Part shown: in pieces, positions 49,816 through 59,381 of the stretch
Position numbering within the stretch: position 1 is the first letter of the stretch
Layout: every line of letters begins with the position of its first letter
Notes under the pieces: generated by a model
Database searches by the model: none
Told to the model about the DNA's origin: nothing
The model's input: the letters and a program-made list of their open reading frames with translations, nothing else
Translations under genes and position numbers: made by a program
Source of the DNA: Ga0077555 sp046154645
GTDB taxonomy: Bacteria; Pseudomonadota; Alphaproteobacteria; Rhizobiales; Hyphomicrobiaceae
Assembly (NCBI GenBank): GCA_046154645.1
Contig: JBJXDZ010000033.1
Span: 55,408 to 119,407 of the forward strand
Direction: 5' to 3'
DNA: 64,000 nt

Positions 49816-52377
49816 CTATTTGCATGCGGCCACGTCCACGGGTTTGCCGGCGACGCCAAAGCAGCGGGCCAGGAGATCGACGTAGAGACGCTTGGGCCCG
49901 TAGGTCTCGACCGTCGAGGCGCCATCGAGGCGGAACTCGAAACGGGCCGGCTCCGGCAGTGCCTTGCCCTCCAGATTGGCAAGCAGCAGTCGGACTGACG
50001 TATTCCCTCGCGTATTGATCGTCAACCGGCCATCGGTTGCGGGCTGGCCGATCCAGAAACCTTTGTTGTCGATCATCCCGAGTGCCAAGCGCACGGGGGG
50101 CTCGCCCAGATCAAACCGAACGCTGATGATTGCATCGGCCGGGACAGCAAACGGCGGGCTTGCGAGCTGATAGCCGACAGGAATCCCTGCCCCCACAGTG
50201 GAGGCGCCGCGCCCGTCTCCCGTCAAGACGACCTTGGCGCCTGGAGCCATGGCCTTCCAATCCGCCAGCGGCGGCAAGCTGACCGGCGTCGTCCGCTCGG
50301 GATCGACCACGAGCCGCTCGATGCGCTTGATGGTCAGCGGTCGAATGAGGGCCTCACCGAAATAGCCGACGTGTCCGATGCCCGACGGCGCCCGCACGAT
50401 GACGTGCTGAGACTTGTTGCCGACAAGGGCCAGCCCGGCACTGGATTTCCCCAGCGGATTGACTTGCCCCGGATCGACTTCGAAAGTTGCCGTGGTCGAA
50501 CCCGTCACGATCGCGGTGCCACCTGTGCGGGCGGAGATGTCGACTTCGACCAGGTAGGTGCCGGGCTCGACCCGAAGCGACAAACCAGCCGCGGCAGGGA
50601 GGGGTTTGGCTGATCCTTTGACGGCGAGGACAACGGCGGCCTCGGACTGCGCGAGTGGTTGGCTCGGGACAAACCGCGATGACCACGTCTGTGCAACGGT
50701 GTCATAGATCGCAACGGACGGACTGCCAGCGCCGCCCCGCGTCATGACGCGCGTTTCACCGTAAGGCTCAGCATAGACGATCGATGTCTCGGCATATGCG
50801 ATGCCGGGCAGGCTGAACGGACCCTGCCCGCCGATCAGTCCACCTCCCATGGCGAGCTGCCGTTGCCGCATATTGGCTGTGGCGTCGGCAACGAGCCGCA
50901 CCGCATCTGAAAGAGCATCATTCAAGACCAGGTGATCCGGCAGCATCCGTTTGCGGCTCTCGGGCCCCATCCGTTCGAGCAGCGCCACCAAGTCGGCGAG
51001 TTGCACCAGATGATGGCGCGTACCCGACTTCAAGCCAAAGATAATACTGCCGGCAGCCGACGCCCCGTTGGGAACCTCGGCGAAAACACGACCTTCATAC
51101 TCCGAGAAGGGCACGTAGCCGGGCGCATAGGCGCTCCACGTCGTGCCTGCGGCGGCCTGTCGATAGCTGTGCATACCGAGAACGGTCGCACCAACCAACG
51201 TGGCCGCAGCAAGCCACGGCCGCACGCGTTCGCCGAAGTGCTCGCGTGCGACATAGACGACAGCAGCGAGTGCCGCCACGGCCGCCCACGCAGTCGCCAA
51301 CTGCACCAGCAAGGTGTAGCCGGAGTGCCAGTTGCGATAAAAGCCGATCCCCAAGAGATAAGCGAGCGCCGCCAGCGCCCCAGGTACGACCGTCGCCACG
51401 ACCGGTCGCAGCAAGGGATGTCGGCGCCATGCCAAAACGGCACCCAACGTCAGTCCGGCAAAGAGCCCGAAGTACAGTGACCAGACCCAGCCCGAGCGAA
51501 TGGCACCCCAGGCAGATCCGAAGTGTTTCCCGAGCACCTCGGCAAACGACAGCTTGGTTTGTCCCGCAAGAAGATCCCACGATGCCGTCCAAACGGCATA
51601 GATATCGCTGAGGCGCCAGTCGATGCCACGCGCGTAGGCGAGCAAGCCGAGGAGGCCACCGGCCACCACGGCGACGAAGGGGCCGATCGTAATGTCGCTC
51701 CAGCGACGACCGCGCTCTGTCAAGGCGACGCCAATCAACCACATGATGCCTGCCCAAGGCACCAGCGCCCAGGCAATCTGATGCGAGCCGAAAGCTGTCG
51801 CGGCAAAAAAACCGGTGCCAAGCCAAGCCAGAAGACCGTTCTTGCGCAAGGCTGCCATCGCACATGCGATGGCCACTATAGCTGACAGGGCTGTGCCAAT
51901 GTCGGGCCGAAACATCGGCCACTGGGTCGGCCACAGCACAATCGCGACTATGCCGGTGAAGAGCAGCGGCGCCAGAGCCGTGGAGGATCGAAAGGCGAGC
52001 CACGCAGCACCAATGGCCAGCACGAGCCCCCCCACATGCACGCCTCTCAGCACGGGATACGATGTGCCGAACATCCAATCCAACGCCGCTCCCAGCATGA
52101 ACGGCGCATAGCCATAATTAAGCTGCACGTCGTTACGCCTTGGATCTGCAGTGCCGGCTGCACCCTGCATCGGACTGGCCGGAAAGCCATTGCGGCCAAG
52201 CGCAATCATGCTGGCGGAAACGTTCCCAAGCGCATCATCGACGGCCACATACGGCGCGCGATCGGCCTGATGGCTGTGCTGGTGCACTATGACGGCGCAG
52301 GCGAACAGAATGGCGATCGCTGCGGCCACCTGCGCCACACGCTCAGCAATTTCAGTGAGCCACTCGGACGTCGTCAT
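49816..52377 (-). CDS. Large membrane protein, GT-C glycosyltransferase-like
   Basis: 853 residues. The first about 430 residues have a dozen hydrophobic helices with large loops; the loop after helix 1 has YVAVDDALGN, an acidic pair as in GT-C enzymes that use polyprenyl-phosphate sugars. The C-terminal 400 residues form a soluble, beta-rich region probably in the periplasm (TGGTAIVTGSTTATFEVDPG). No certain family is recognised. Together with the GT2 and SMR genes it could be the transferase of a lipid-linked sugar system. The stop overlaps the downstream methyltransferase region and the start overlaps the upstream oxidoreductase stop. Confidence 0.7.
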   Translation of the reverse strand: MTTSEWLTEIAERVAQVAAAIAILFACAVIVHQHSHQADRAPYVAVDDALGNVSASMIALGRNGFPASPMQGAAGTADPRRNDVQLNYGYAPFMLGAALDWMFGTSYPVLRGVHVGGLVLAIGAAWLAFRSSTALAPLLFTGIVAIVLWPTQWPMFRPDIGTALSAIVAIACAMAALRKNGLLAWLGTGFFAATAFGSHQIAWALVPWAGIMWLIGVALTERGRRWSDITIGPFVAVVAGGLLGLLAYARGIDWRLSDIYAVWTASWDLLAGQTKLSFAEVLGKHFGSAWGAIRSGWVWSLYFGLFAGLTLGAVLAWRRHPLLRPVVATVVPGALAALAYLLGIGFYRNWHSGYTLLVQLATAWAAVAALAAVVYVAREHFGERVRPWLAAATLVGATVLGMHSYRQAAAGTTWSAYAPGYVPFSEYEGRVFAEVPNGASAAGSIIFGLKSGTRHHLVQLADLVALLERMGPESRKRMLPDHLVLNDALSDAVRLVADATANMRQRQLAMGGGLIGGQGPFSLPGIAYAETSIVYAEPYGETRVMTRGGAGSPSVAIYDTVAQTWSSRFVPSQPLAQSEAAVVLAVKGSAKPLPAAAGLSLRVEPGTYLVEVDISARTGGTAIVTGSTTATFEVDPGQVNPLGKSSAGLALVGNKSQHVIVRAPSGIGHVGYFGEALIRPLTIKRIERLVVDPERTTPVSLPPLADWKAMAPGAKVVLTGDGRGASTVGAGIPVGYQLASPPFAVPADAIISVRFDLGEPPVRLALGMIDNKGFWIGQPATDGRLTINTRGNTSVRLLLANLEGKALPEPARFEFRLDGASTVETYGPKRLYVDLLARCFGVAGKPVDVAACK

Positions 52378-54569
52378 TCGGCGGCCTCATGCTCATGGCG
52401 GTCGGACACGTCACCCGATCCGGCGATGGCCTGGACCGCGGCAATGGTGGTTGCCGTGGTGGCGAGGAGGCTTTCGAGAGGAATGGCCGGTGTGCCGGTG
52501 CGGCAGGCGGCCAGGAAAGCTTGCGCCTCGCCATTGAAGCCCTTGTCGAGGGAAAGGCTGCGCACGGTCTTGGTGGCATTCTTGGCCACGAGATCGAGAC
52601 GGCGATAGTTATCGAGCACAGCCATGCGCTCTTGAGCAAAGACCTCGAGGCGTTCTTTCGGATAGCTGGCGTCGCCGTTGGAGAAGTAGTGCACGGTGCC
52701 GAGCGAGCCGTCGTCGAAGCCGATGGTCATGGTGACGATGTCGTCGCCGGCGAGATCGTTGCGGCGCGGGTTGACGGCGTGCGCAGTGACCCAGGCCGGA
52801 TCCGAGCCGGTGACGGCCTGCAGCGTGTCGACGAAGTGGCAGGCCTCGCCGATGATGCGGCCACCACCGGCACCGGTTTCATGCACCCAGCCGAGCTCCG
52901 ACTTGAGCGGGATGCGCCCGGCATTGACGCGATAGACCAGCGCCATCGGCTCGGCACGACCAGCGAAATGCGCGATCAGTTTCAGCATGAGTGGTGCGTG
53001 CCGGCGATTGAAACCGACGGTCAGCGTTGCTTTTGAGGCGCGGGCCGCGGCCTCGATCAGCGGCAAATCAGCCGAGTCGACGCACAAGGGTTTCTCCACA
53101 AAGACATGTTTGCCGCGTTGCAAGGCCTCGATGACGTAGCGCCCATGACTGTCGTGGCGCGTGGCGATGACCACTGCGGCGATGGCGGGATCATCGAGCA
53201 CGCGGCGCGCGTCGCTGGTGGCGTAGGCGGCCTTGTAGCGTCCAGCTACCGCGTCGGCCGACAAGCCGCGCGCGGAGGCAACGCCCTGCACCTTGAAACC
53301 GCCGGTTTCCACGATGGCTGGAATGAGCACGCCCTTGGCGAATTGCCCGGTGCCGATGATGCCGAGCCCAATCGTGCCGCCGGATGCCCCGAGGCCAAGC
53401 TTGGCTATTGCTGGCTTGGCGACGTCGGTTGCAGGTTCACCGTCGCCGTAACCCAGCACCACGCCGACAGTGAATTCCTTCCGCTCGCCCGTGACGAGTT
53501 GGTAGGCTTCAGCTGCCTGTTCGATGCCATAGCGGTGCGTGGTCAGCTGCGCTGGATCGAAGCGGCCGGCGGCGACGAGATCGAGAAACGCCTGCAGATT
53601 GCGGCCTTCTGTCCAGCGTACATAGCCGACGGGGTAATCATTGCCGGCTTCCTCATAACCCTTGTCGTAGCGGCCCGGCCCATAGGAGCGCGACTGTAGG
53701 ATCACCAGTTCCTTCTCGAAATAGGTGCGCCGGGAGATGTCCATCTTGACGTCGCCGACGACGACCACCTTGGCGCGATCGCGAGCGAGCGCGGCGACCT
53801 CTTCGAACACGGCGCCGCTGTCGCGCGAGCCGACGGTCAGCAGCACGGCGTCGACGCCTATGCCGCGCGTCATGGAGCGAACCTGGGCGCCGAGATTGGG
53901 ATCATTGGGCGTCGTGGCGAGATCCGTGCCGAGGCTGCGCGCCAGCTCGAGCTTCTTCGCATCGATATCGAGGCCGATGATGCGATGGCCCGCCGCGCGC
54001 GCCATCTGCACCGTGAGCAACCCGACGAGGCCGAGCCCCACCACCAGCACGGTGGCGCCGAATTGCTGATCGGCCTGTCGCAGCCCGTGCATGGCGATGG
54101 CGCCAAGCGTGACGTAGCTCGCCTGTTCGTCAGTCACTGTCTCCGGCACAGCAACGCAGAGATTGCGTGGCACGGCGACGATTTCTGCGTGATTGGCGTG
54201 GCCCAAACCGGCGCATGCGACGCGATCGCCGACCGCGATGTCCTGCACGCCCGCGCCAACGGCAATGGCTTGGCCGACGAGCGAGTAGCCCAGCGGAATG
54301 GGCTCGCTGATCAAGTTCTTGACCACCTTGTAGGTGGGCCACAGCCCATCGGTGCGCGCCTTGTTGATGACCTTACGCGCGAGATCCGGACGGTCCATCG
54401 CCTTGCCGAGATAACCCTTCTTGGCGAGTGCGATCACTGCGCGGTCTGTGCCGGCGCTGATCAGCGACGTTGCCGTGCGCACCAGCACAGTACCCGGTCG
54501 CACGCGCGGCGCCGGCGCCTCGGCGACCGACAGCTTGCCCGACTTGAAATTCTGCACGACGATCTTCAC
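52374..54569 (-). CDS. Bi-domain oxidoreductase (zinc-type dehydrogenase + Gfo/Idh/MocA)
   Basis: 731 residues. Residues 1-about 370 are an MDR/zinc-alcohol-dehydrogenase-like domain: GDRVACAGLGHANHAEIVAVPRN and the Rossmann loop VLVVGLGLVGLLTVQMARA. Residues about 395-731 are a Gfo/Idh/MocA sugar dehydrogenase: GLGIIGTGQFAKGVLIPAI, VFVEKPLCVD, GFNRRHAP, and HETGAGGGRIIGEACHFVDT. Such fused enzymes occur beside asparagine synthase and heparinase genes in polysaccharide gene sets. Predicted to oxidise or epimerise a nucleotide sugar or a linker. Start is 21 bp after the asnB-like stop. Confidence 0.88.
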   Translation of the reverse strand: MKIVVQNFKSGKLSVAEAPAPRVRPGTVLVRTATSLISAGTDRAVIALAKKGYLGKAMDRPDLARKVINKARTDGLWPTYKVVKNLISEPIPLGYSLVGQAIAVGAGVQDIAVGDRVACAGLGHANHAEIVAVPRNLCVAVPETVTDEQASYVTLGAIAMHGLRQADQQFGATVLVVGLGLVGLLTVQMARAAGHRIIGLDIDAKKLELARSLGTDLATTPNDPNLGAQVRSMTRGIGVDAVLLTVGSRDSGAVFEEVAALARDRAKVVVVGDVKMDISRRTYFEKELVILQSRSYGPGRYDKGYEEAGNDYPVGYVRWTEGRNLQAFLDLVAAGRFDPAQLTTHRYGIEQAAEAYQLVTGERKEFTVGVVLGYGDGEPATDVAKPAIAKLGLGASGGTIGLGIIGTGQFAKGVLIPAIVETGGFKVQGVASARGLSADAVAGRYKAAYATSDARRVLDDPAIAAVVIATRHDSHGRYVIEALQRGKHVFVEKPLCVDSADLPLIEAAARASKATLTVGFNRRHAPLMLKLIAHFAGRAEPMALVYRVNAGRIPLKSELGWVHETGAGGGRIIGEACHFVDTLQAVTGSDPAWVTAHAVNPRRNDLAGDDIVTMTIGFDDGSLGTVHYFSNGDASYPKERLEVFAQERMAVLDNYRRLDLVAKNATKTVRSLSLDKGFNGEAQAFLAACRTGTPAIPLESLLATTATTIAAVQAIAGSGDVSDRHEHEAAE

Positions 54570-54590
54570 GTATCGGTCCTCAAGGTTGCT

Positions 54591-56510
54591 TCAGGCCCAG
54601 CTCGCATCGGGCGCGAACCGCTCAAGCCACAGCTCCAGCATGATAATGGAAAACAACCGCTTCCACGGCAGAAAACCGGCGTTGGCCGTCGCGTCGCGCT
54701 GCGCTGCAATCCAGGCTGGTGCGAAGAGGCCACGGCGGCGCGTGCGCTCTGGATCAAGCGTGCGCGCCATCAGGTCCTTGAGCGCGGGCGTGTCGAGATA
54801 GGATTCGAGCGGCAGATAGAACGCCTGCTTCGGTGCCGTCGTGATTTCCTTGGGCAGTAGACGCTCGGCGAACGTGCGCAGCACCTTCTTGTTGGTGTCG
54901 GCCCCAAGCTTGTGGGCGTCGGGAATGCTGGCCGCCGCTTGCACGACGCCGGCATCCATATACGGCACGCGCCCCTCGAGCGAGTGGGCCATGGTCATCT
55001 TGTCGGCTTTCATGAGAATGTCATCTGGTAGCCAATCGTCGTATTGCGCCGAGACGAGTCGCTGCAAGGCCGTGCCATCCCGGAACATCGAGGGCACGGA
55101 CGGGTGGCGCGCGCGATCCCGCAAAGTGGCGTTGGCGGCCGCCGCACGCATGTCGCCCGGATCGAACAACGACACGGCGCTCCGATAGAGCTCACCCAGG
55201 CTGTCGCGGCCGATGGAGGCCAGCATGTTGGCGACCTTGGTGCGGCCATCGGCACCGAGGCGGCCGGGATAGTCGAACAGTCGATCGAGCAAAGCTGTCG
55301 GCATGCGGCCCGCAACGGCGGCGGCGAGCGGCCAGGTCATGCCGGGAAGCACGCTACGGATGCGCTCGATCTGCGCCAGCTTGCGATGGAACATGTAGCC
55401 GCCGAGGATCTCGTCGGCGCCCTCACCCGATAGCACGACGGTGACATCTTTGCGTGCCTCGCGGGCCAGCACATACATCGGCACCACGATGGCGTCGCCA
55501 ACCGGCTCATCCAGATGCCAGGCGATATCCGCCAGATTGGCCATGTCGGCGGGGCGGCATTCGATGGGTGTGTGTTTTGTCGACAGTGCCTTAGCGGTGA
55601 TGGCGGCACGATCGCGATCATGGTCGGGGAAATCCGGGAAGCCGATCGAGAATGTGTGCACGGGATGAGGCGACAGCTTGGCCATCAAGGCGACGATGAC
55701 ATTGGAGTCGATGCCGCCTGACAAGAACGCACCGACCGGCACATCGGCGATCATGTGGCTCTTGACGGCGACACTGAGTGCGCTGCCGAAACGCTCGACG
55801 CCATCGGCAAAACTCATGGCCGGTTCCAGAGCGGCGACACCTGGCGGCGACCACCAGCGCTCGAGGTCCAGCTTGCCGTGGCTCCACGTCATACGATGGC
55901 CGGCCGGCAGCTTCATGACGCTCTTCAGCAACGAGCGCGGCCCCGGCACATAGCGCAGCGCCAGATAGTCGGCGATGGCGTCGGCATCGACATCCTGACT
56001 GTGCCCAGGCCACAGTGTGAGCGCCTTGATCTCGGAAGCGAAAGCCATGCGCCCGTTGGCCACGCTGTAGTAAAGCGGCTTGATGCCGAGGCGATCGCGA
56101 ATGACATGCAGCGCCGGCGTCGCGCCACGGGTATCGATCAGCGCGATGGCGAACATGCCGTGCAGACGGGGCCAGGCCTCGTGCCCCCACTGCAGATAGG
56201 CCTGCAGCGCCACCTCGGTGTCGGAGCGCGTCTTGAAGCGGCGGCCGAGTTGCTCAAGATCCGCACGCACGGCCTCGAAATTGTAGATCTCGCCGTTGTG
56301 CACGAGATGCACGCCGCGATCGTCGGAGACGAACGGCTGATTGCCGCCGCCAACGTCGATGATGGCGAGGCGGCGCATGCCGATGGCCATGGCTGCGGCC
56401 GGCACTTCGGCCACGCCGTCAGAGTCGGGTCCACGATGGCGAATGAGATCGCACATGCGGCCGATCAATCCCGGCGCGGTGAAACCCGCGGTGCCGACTA
56501 TGCCGCACAT
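54591..56510 (-). CDS. Asparagine synthase (glutamine-hydrolysing) family protein
   Basis: 639 residues. MCGIVGTAGF gives the catalytic Cys2 of the class II glutamine amidotransferase; LSGGIDSNVIVALMAK is the ATP-pyrophosphatase loop of the synthetase domain. Length fits AsnB-like proteins. In polysaccharide clusters such enzymes amidate a sugar carboxylate or amino-acid substituent rather than making asparagine; this is inferred from context. The start overlaps the upstream GT2 stop by 13 bp. Confidence 0.93.
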   Translation of the reverse strand: MCGIVGTAGFTAPGLIGRMCDLIRHRGPDSDGVAEVPAAAMAIGMRRLAIIDVGGGNQPFVSDDRGVHLVHNGEIYNFEAVRADLEQLGRRFKTRSDTEVALQAYLQWGHEAWPRLHGMFAIALIDTRGATPALHVIRDRLGIKPLYYSVANGRMAFASEIKALTLWPGHSQDVDADAIADYLALRYVPGPRSLLKSVMKLPAGHRMTWSHGKLDLERWWSPPGVAALEPAMSFADGVERFGSALSVAVKSHMIADVPVGAFLSGGIDSNVIVALMAKLSPHPVHTFSIGFPDFPDHDRDRAAITAKALSTKHTPIECRPADMANLADIAWHLDEPVGDAIVVPMYVLAREARKDVTVVLSGEGADEILGGYMFHRKLAQIERIRSVLPGMTWPLAAAVAGRMPTALLDRLFDYPGRLGADGRTKVANMLASIGRDSLGELYRSAVSLFDPGDMRAAAANATLRDRARHPSVPSMFRDGTALQRLVSAQYDDWLPDDILMKADKMTMAHSLEGRVPYMDAGVVQAAASIPDAHKLGADTNKKVLRTFAERLLPKEITTAPKQAFYLPLESYLDTPALKDLMARTLDPERTRRRGLFAPAWIAAQRDATANAGFLPWKRLFSIIMLELWLERFAPDASWA

Positions 56511-57607
56511 GCTGGTTTTTCTGGTGGCGCCGCGGACCCGGCGGCGGAGGCCGGAGCCACAGACCCGGCGGCCGGCGCCGACACGTCGTTGGCGCCGCTG
56601 GAGGCTGGATAAATCTGCTTCCCCGCCAGCACATGGGGCGGCAAGGGCTTCGGATACTCACGCCGCCACTCCGCTGTCATCTGTTCGCGGACCTGATGGA
56701 ACAGCACGGAGAACCCGAGGAACAACAGGCAGAACATCAGCATGACGAGGCCGATGATGGCGAAGAATACTGACGGCCCACGCAGCAGCAGTTGCAGGAC
56801 CGCCCAGCCCAGCATCAGCGCGCCGACGACGAACGACGCCACTGACAACTTGGCGAAATACTGCACGGGTTGCGCGATGGCGATAAAACGCAAATGCGAG
56901 TTGATGGTCTTCTGGATGTTGGTCGAGGACTTGCGCGCCTTCTTGTTGTGGTCGGCAAGCTTGGCATCCATCCAGGTGATGGTGGCGGGGATTTCGCGCA
57001 CGCGGAAACCCAGGCTCAGCAGCTTGAGCAGCACCTCGAGGTGGAACTCCTTGCCGTTTTCCAGCGTGACGAGCGGCTGAATGACATGGCGGCGATAGGC
57101 GCGCGTCATGCCGGTGTTCATCGTCACCTCGGAGGCGAAGAAGAACCGGATGAGGATGTTGCCGACCTTGGTCAGGAAGCGCCGCCGCGCCGGCACATTG
57201 GCGAGGCCGCCGCCGGGCATATGCACGGACGCCACCACGAAATGGCAGCTCGGATTGGCATCGAGTTCATTGACCAGGCGGAGCACAATGTCGTCGCCCC
57301 AGGAGCAGTCGACCTCGGTGGTGACGATGATATCGCCGCGTGCTGCATCGATGCCGGTCTTGAGCGCGCGCCCGCGGCCTTGATTGTAGTCGTAGGACAT
57401 GACGCGGACGTTCTGCGCCATCGCACCTGCCGCCGCCAAGGCTTCAATCAACGTCGCCCGCGACCGGTCGCGCGAGCCGTCGTCGACCAGGATCAGCTCC
57501 CAGTCGCCGGCGGCAAACTGCAGCGAGAGATTTGCCAACATGCGCGCCACGGCCTTGGCGATGATGGCTTCCTCATTGAAGAACGGGCAGACGATCGACA
57601 GGCGCAT
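56498..57607 (-). CDS. Glycosyltransferase family 2 with C-terminal membrane helices
   Basis: 369 residues from the ATG at 57607 (MRLSIVCPFFNEE). GT-A fold: VDDGSRDRSRATLIEAL with the first Asp pair, then NQGRGRALKTGIDAARGD and the metal-binding EVDCSWGDD. Two membrane helices (about 265-330) follow, then an Ala/Pro-rich tail. This matches DPM1/GtrB-like enzymes that load a sugar on polyprenyl phosphate. It is the promoter-proximal gene of the eight-gene minus-strand operon, ahead of asnB. Pairing with the SMR protein suggests a lipid-sugar donor system. Confidence 0.9.
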   Translation of the reverse strand: MRLSIVCPFFNEEAIIAKAVARMLANLSLQFAAGDWELILVDDGSRDRSRATLIEALAAAGAMAQNVRVMSYDYNQGRGRALKTGIDAARGDIIVTTEVDCSWGDDIVLRLVNELDANPSCHFVVASVHMPGGGLANVPARRRFLTKVGNILIRFFFASEVTMNTGMTRAYRRHVIQPLVTLENGKEFHLEVLLKLLSLGFRVREIPATITWMDAKLADHNKKARKSSTNIQKTINSHLRFIAIAQPVQYFAKLSVASFVVGALMLGWAVLQLLLRGPSVFFAIIGLVMLMFCLLFLGFSVLFHQVREQMTAEWRREYPKPLPPHVLAGKQIYPASSGANDVSAPAAGSVAPASAAGSAAPPEKPACAA

Positions 57608-57960
57608 GGGGCTCGACACCTCTAAGACACAGGGCGGCACACAGCAGAACGTGGGCCGCCCACGGGTGGCAGCATCAGTTGCAGTGCCTACACCACGCAC
57701 GGCCCACCGCGGCAAGCGCAAACGCGCTTTCCCACAGGTCATGCTGCCGCATAAGGGCCTGCGCCAATCCGTCCCCGTGGCCGGGGAGCGTACAGCGCAT
57801 AGTCTGCCGCAGACGCTGTAACAGCTTGCGGTTGTGTGCATTGGCGGCTTCACATCATTTGGCAGCTTGGCTCGCTTTAAAGCCGGCAACTGGGGCGGAC
57901 AGATCCATCGAACGCAAGCCAGACAGCACAGCCTCTCGCTCGTCGCTGCCGTCGCGCTCC
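57608..57960. other. Divergent intergenic region between GT2 and the flippase-like gene
   Basis: About 350 bp. No gene is seen. It should carry the promoter of the glycan operon. In-frame TTG codons upstream of 57961 leave open a longer flippase-like protein. Confidence 0.5.
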
Positions 57961-58869
57961 GTGGTCAGCGCCTTCCTGGCGCTGACCGTCGTTTATGTCG
58001 GGGCACTGTTCCTGCTTGATGACAAACTATCCCTGGCACGCCTCGCCGACGCGGCTCGTGTGCTACCTTGGGTGGTGGGTTTTGGCGCGATTGGGATGGG
58101 GTTGCGCTTTATTCGCTGGCGGTGGCTGCTGGCGCGCTGCGGTTCACGCGTACCATGGCGGCAGGCGCTCTCAGCCTATCTAACCGGCTTCGCGTTCACG
58201 GCGACGCCGGGCAAAGTCGGCGAACTCGTCCGCGCCCGCTATTTCGGCCGCCTGGGTGTGCCCCATGCCACGGTGGTGGCAGGTTTCGTCTTCGAGCGCG
58301 GACTGGATCTGCTGGTGGTGTTCGCCTTCGCCAGCGTGATCGCGGCGCGCGTGCCGGGGTTCGCTATCGCGGCTGCGTTCGTCGTGCTTGTGGTCGCGGG
58401 CTTGCTGATCGTGGCGCGGATGTCACGTGTGCGACGTTGGCTGCAGTACCACTTGCGCAAAATGGGGTGGCGCTTGCCGGCACGATTGGTGCGCACCGTG
58501 CTTGGCGGCATCGAGCAGGCGCAGCGACTACTGACGTGGCGGGATGCGTTGGTCGCGGGCGGTCTCGGCGTGTTGGCGTGGAGTTGTCATCTCGCGGGGT
58601 TCGCCTGCGCCATGGCGATGCTCGGCGTGCGCCTTGAGCCGCTGCTGCTGATGGCGATCCCTGCCGCGGCCATGCTGGTCGGCGCCGCCTCCATGCTGCC
58701 CGGCGGCCTTGGCGCCACCGAAACCGCCATCGTGGTGCTGCTGGTGTCATTCGGGGAGCGGCTGGAGTTGGCGGCGCTCGCGGCCGTCACCATCCGCCTC
58801 GGCTCGATCTGGTTCTCGATTCTGGTCGGCTTGGCCGCCGTGGCGTGGTTGGAGCGGCGAGCCAACTGA
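57961..58869 (+). CDS. Flippase-like (AglD/LPG synthase TM) membrane protein
   Basis: 302 residues from a GTG at 57961; no ATG is available before the first helix, and the frame reaches upstream to a TTG at 57679, so the start is uncertain. Six to eight hydrophobic helices. Family blocks are RFIRWRWLLARCGSRVPWRQAL, YLTGFAFTATPGKVGELVRARYF, FERGLDLLVV and MLPGGLGATETAIVVLLVSFG. These proteins, the UPF0104 family, are linked to lipid transfer or flipping of polyprenyl-linked sugars. Divergent from the GT2 operon and likely part of the same function. Confidence 0.83.
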   Translation: MVSAFLALTVVYVGALFLLDDKLSLARLADAARVLPWVVGFGAIGMGLRFIRWRWLLARCGSRVPWRQALSAYLTGFAFTATPGKVGELVRARYFGRLGVPHATVVAGFVFERGLDLLVVFAFASVIAARVPGFAIAAAFVVLVVAGLLIVARMSRVRRWLQYHLRKMGWRLPARLVRTVLGGIEQAQRLLTWRDALVAGGLGVLAWSCHLAGFACAMAMLGVRLEPLLLMAIPAAAMLVGAASMLPGGLGATETAIVVLLVSFGERLELAALAAVTIRLGSIWFSILVGLAAVAWLERRAN

Positions 58870-58928
58870 GGCGAGGCGACACGGACTGCAAAACCAGTCG
58901 CCACTCGCTCCCAACAATTAAACTCGAT

Positions 58929-59047
58929 GTCATCCCTGCCCCGAATGAAGGCGCAGCCATTGCGAGGGAACAGGCGGGCCTCAAGCGCTTCGCCGCTTCC
59001 GCAGCGGTGATGCAATGCTCGTGGGTTCCCGCCTCCGCGGGAATGAC
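58929..59047. repeat. Intergenic inverted-repeat element (NTE-type)
   Basis: Bounded by GTCATCCC and GGGAATGAC (imperfect inverted ends), with an inner stem TTCCCGC-CTCC-GCGGGAA at 59026-59043. The ...CCCGC...GCGGGAATGAC pattern is widespread in proteobacterial intergenic space. It forms a large folded element about 120 bp long; no gene is inside. Confidence 0.5.
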
Positions 59048-59113
59048 GGAGGGTGTGGTGGTGGCACCACCCAACATGGAGCTGCGAACCACATCGAACA
59101 ATGAGCATTCAGA

Positions 59114-59344
59114 TCAACGCTTAGGCGCGGTCGAAGCGGCAGCATGCGCATACGAGAGCCAGAGGAACAGCAGGCTCACGACGCTGATCGAGAGAAAGTA
59201 CGGCGCGGACCCGCGGACATGGCCACCCAGCAGCAGGCTCCGGCTGGTCGCAATCAGCACGTAGGCTGGCAGCAAGTTCAAAAGGATCGAGCACAACTTC
59301 AGCCCGCGCTGGCCAGCCTTGCGAACAGCCAATAGCTGCAACAC
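59114..59344 (-). CDS. Possible small membrane protein (hypothetical)
   Basis: 76 residues from a GTG at 59344. It has two hydrophobic segments (SILLNLLPAYVLIATSRSLLL and ISVVSLLFLWLSYA) with basic flanks. It follows sucC by 37 bp on the same strand, where sucD would normally be. It is not recognised, but the composition is that of a small membrane protein. Confidence 0.45.
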   Translation of the reverse strand: MLQLLAVRKAGQRGLKLCSILLNLLPAYVLIATSRSLLLGGHVRGSAPYFLSISVVSLLFLWLSYAHAAASTAPKR

Positions 59345-59381
59345 CCACGCGATGAAGTTTTAGGCGAGCAGCGCCACGCCT

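Noticed and set aside
44132..57607. Nodulation (nod) gene cluster
   Set aside because: NodB-, NodU- and NodS-like families are present, but nodA and nodC are not, no nod-box was seen, and the GT2, asnB and bi-domain genes point to another glycan.
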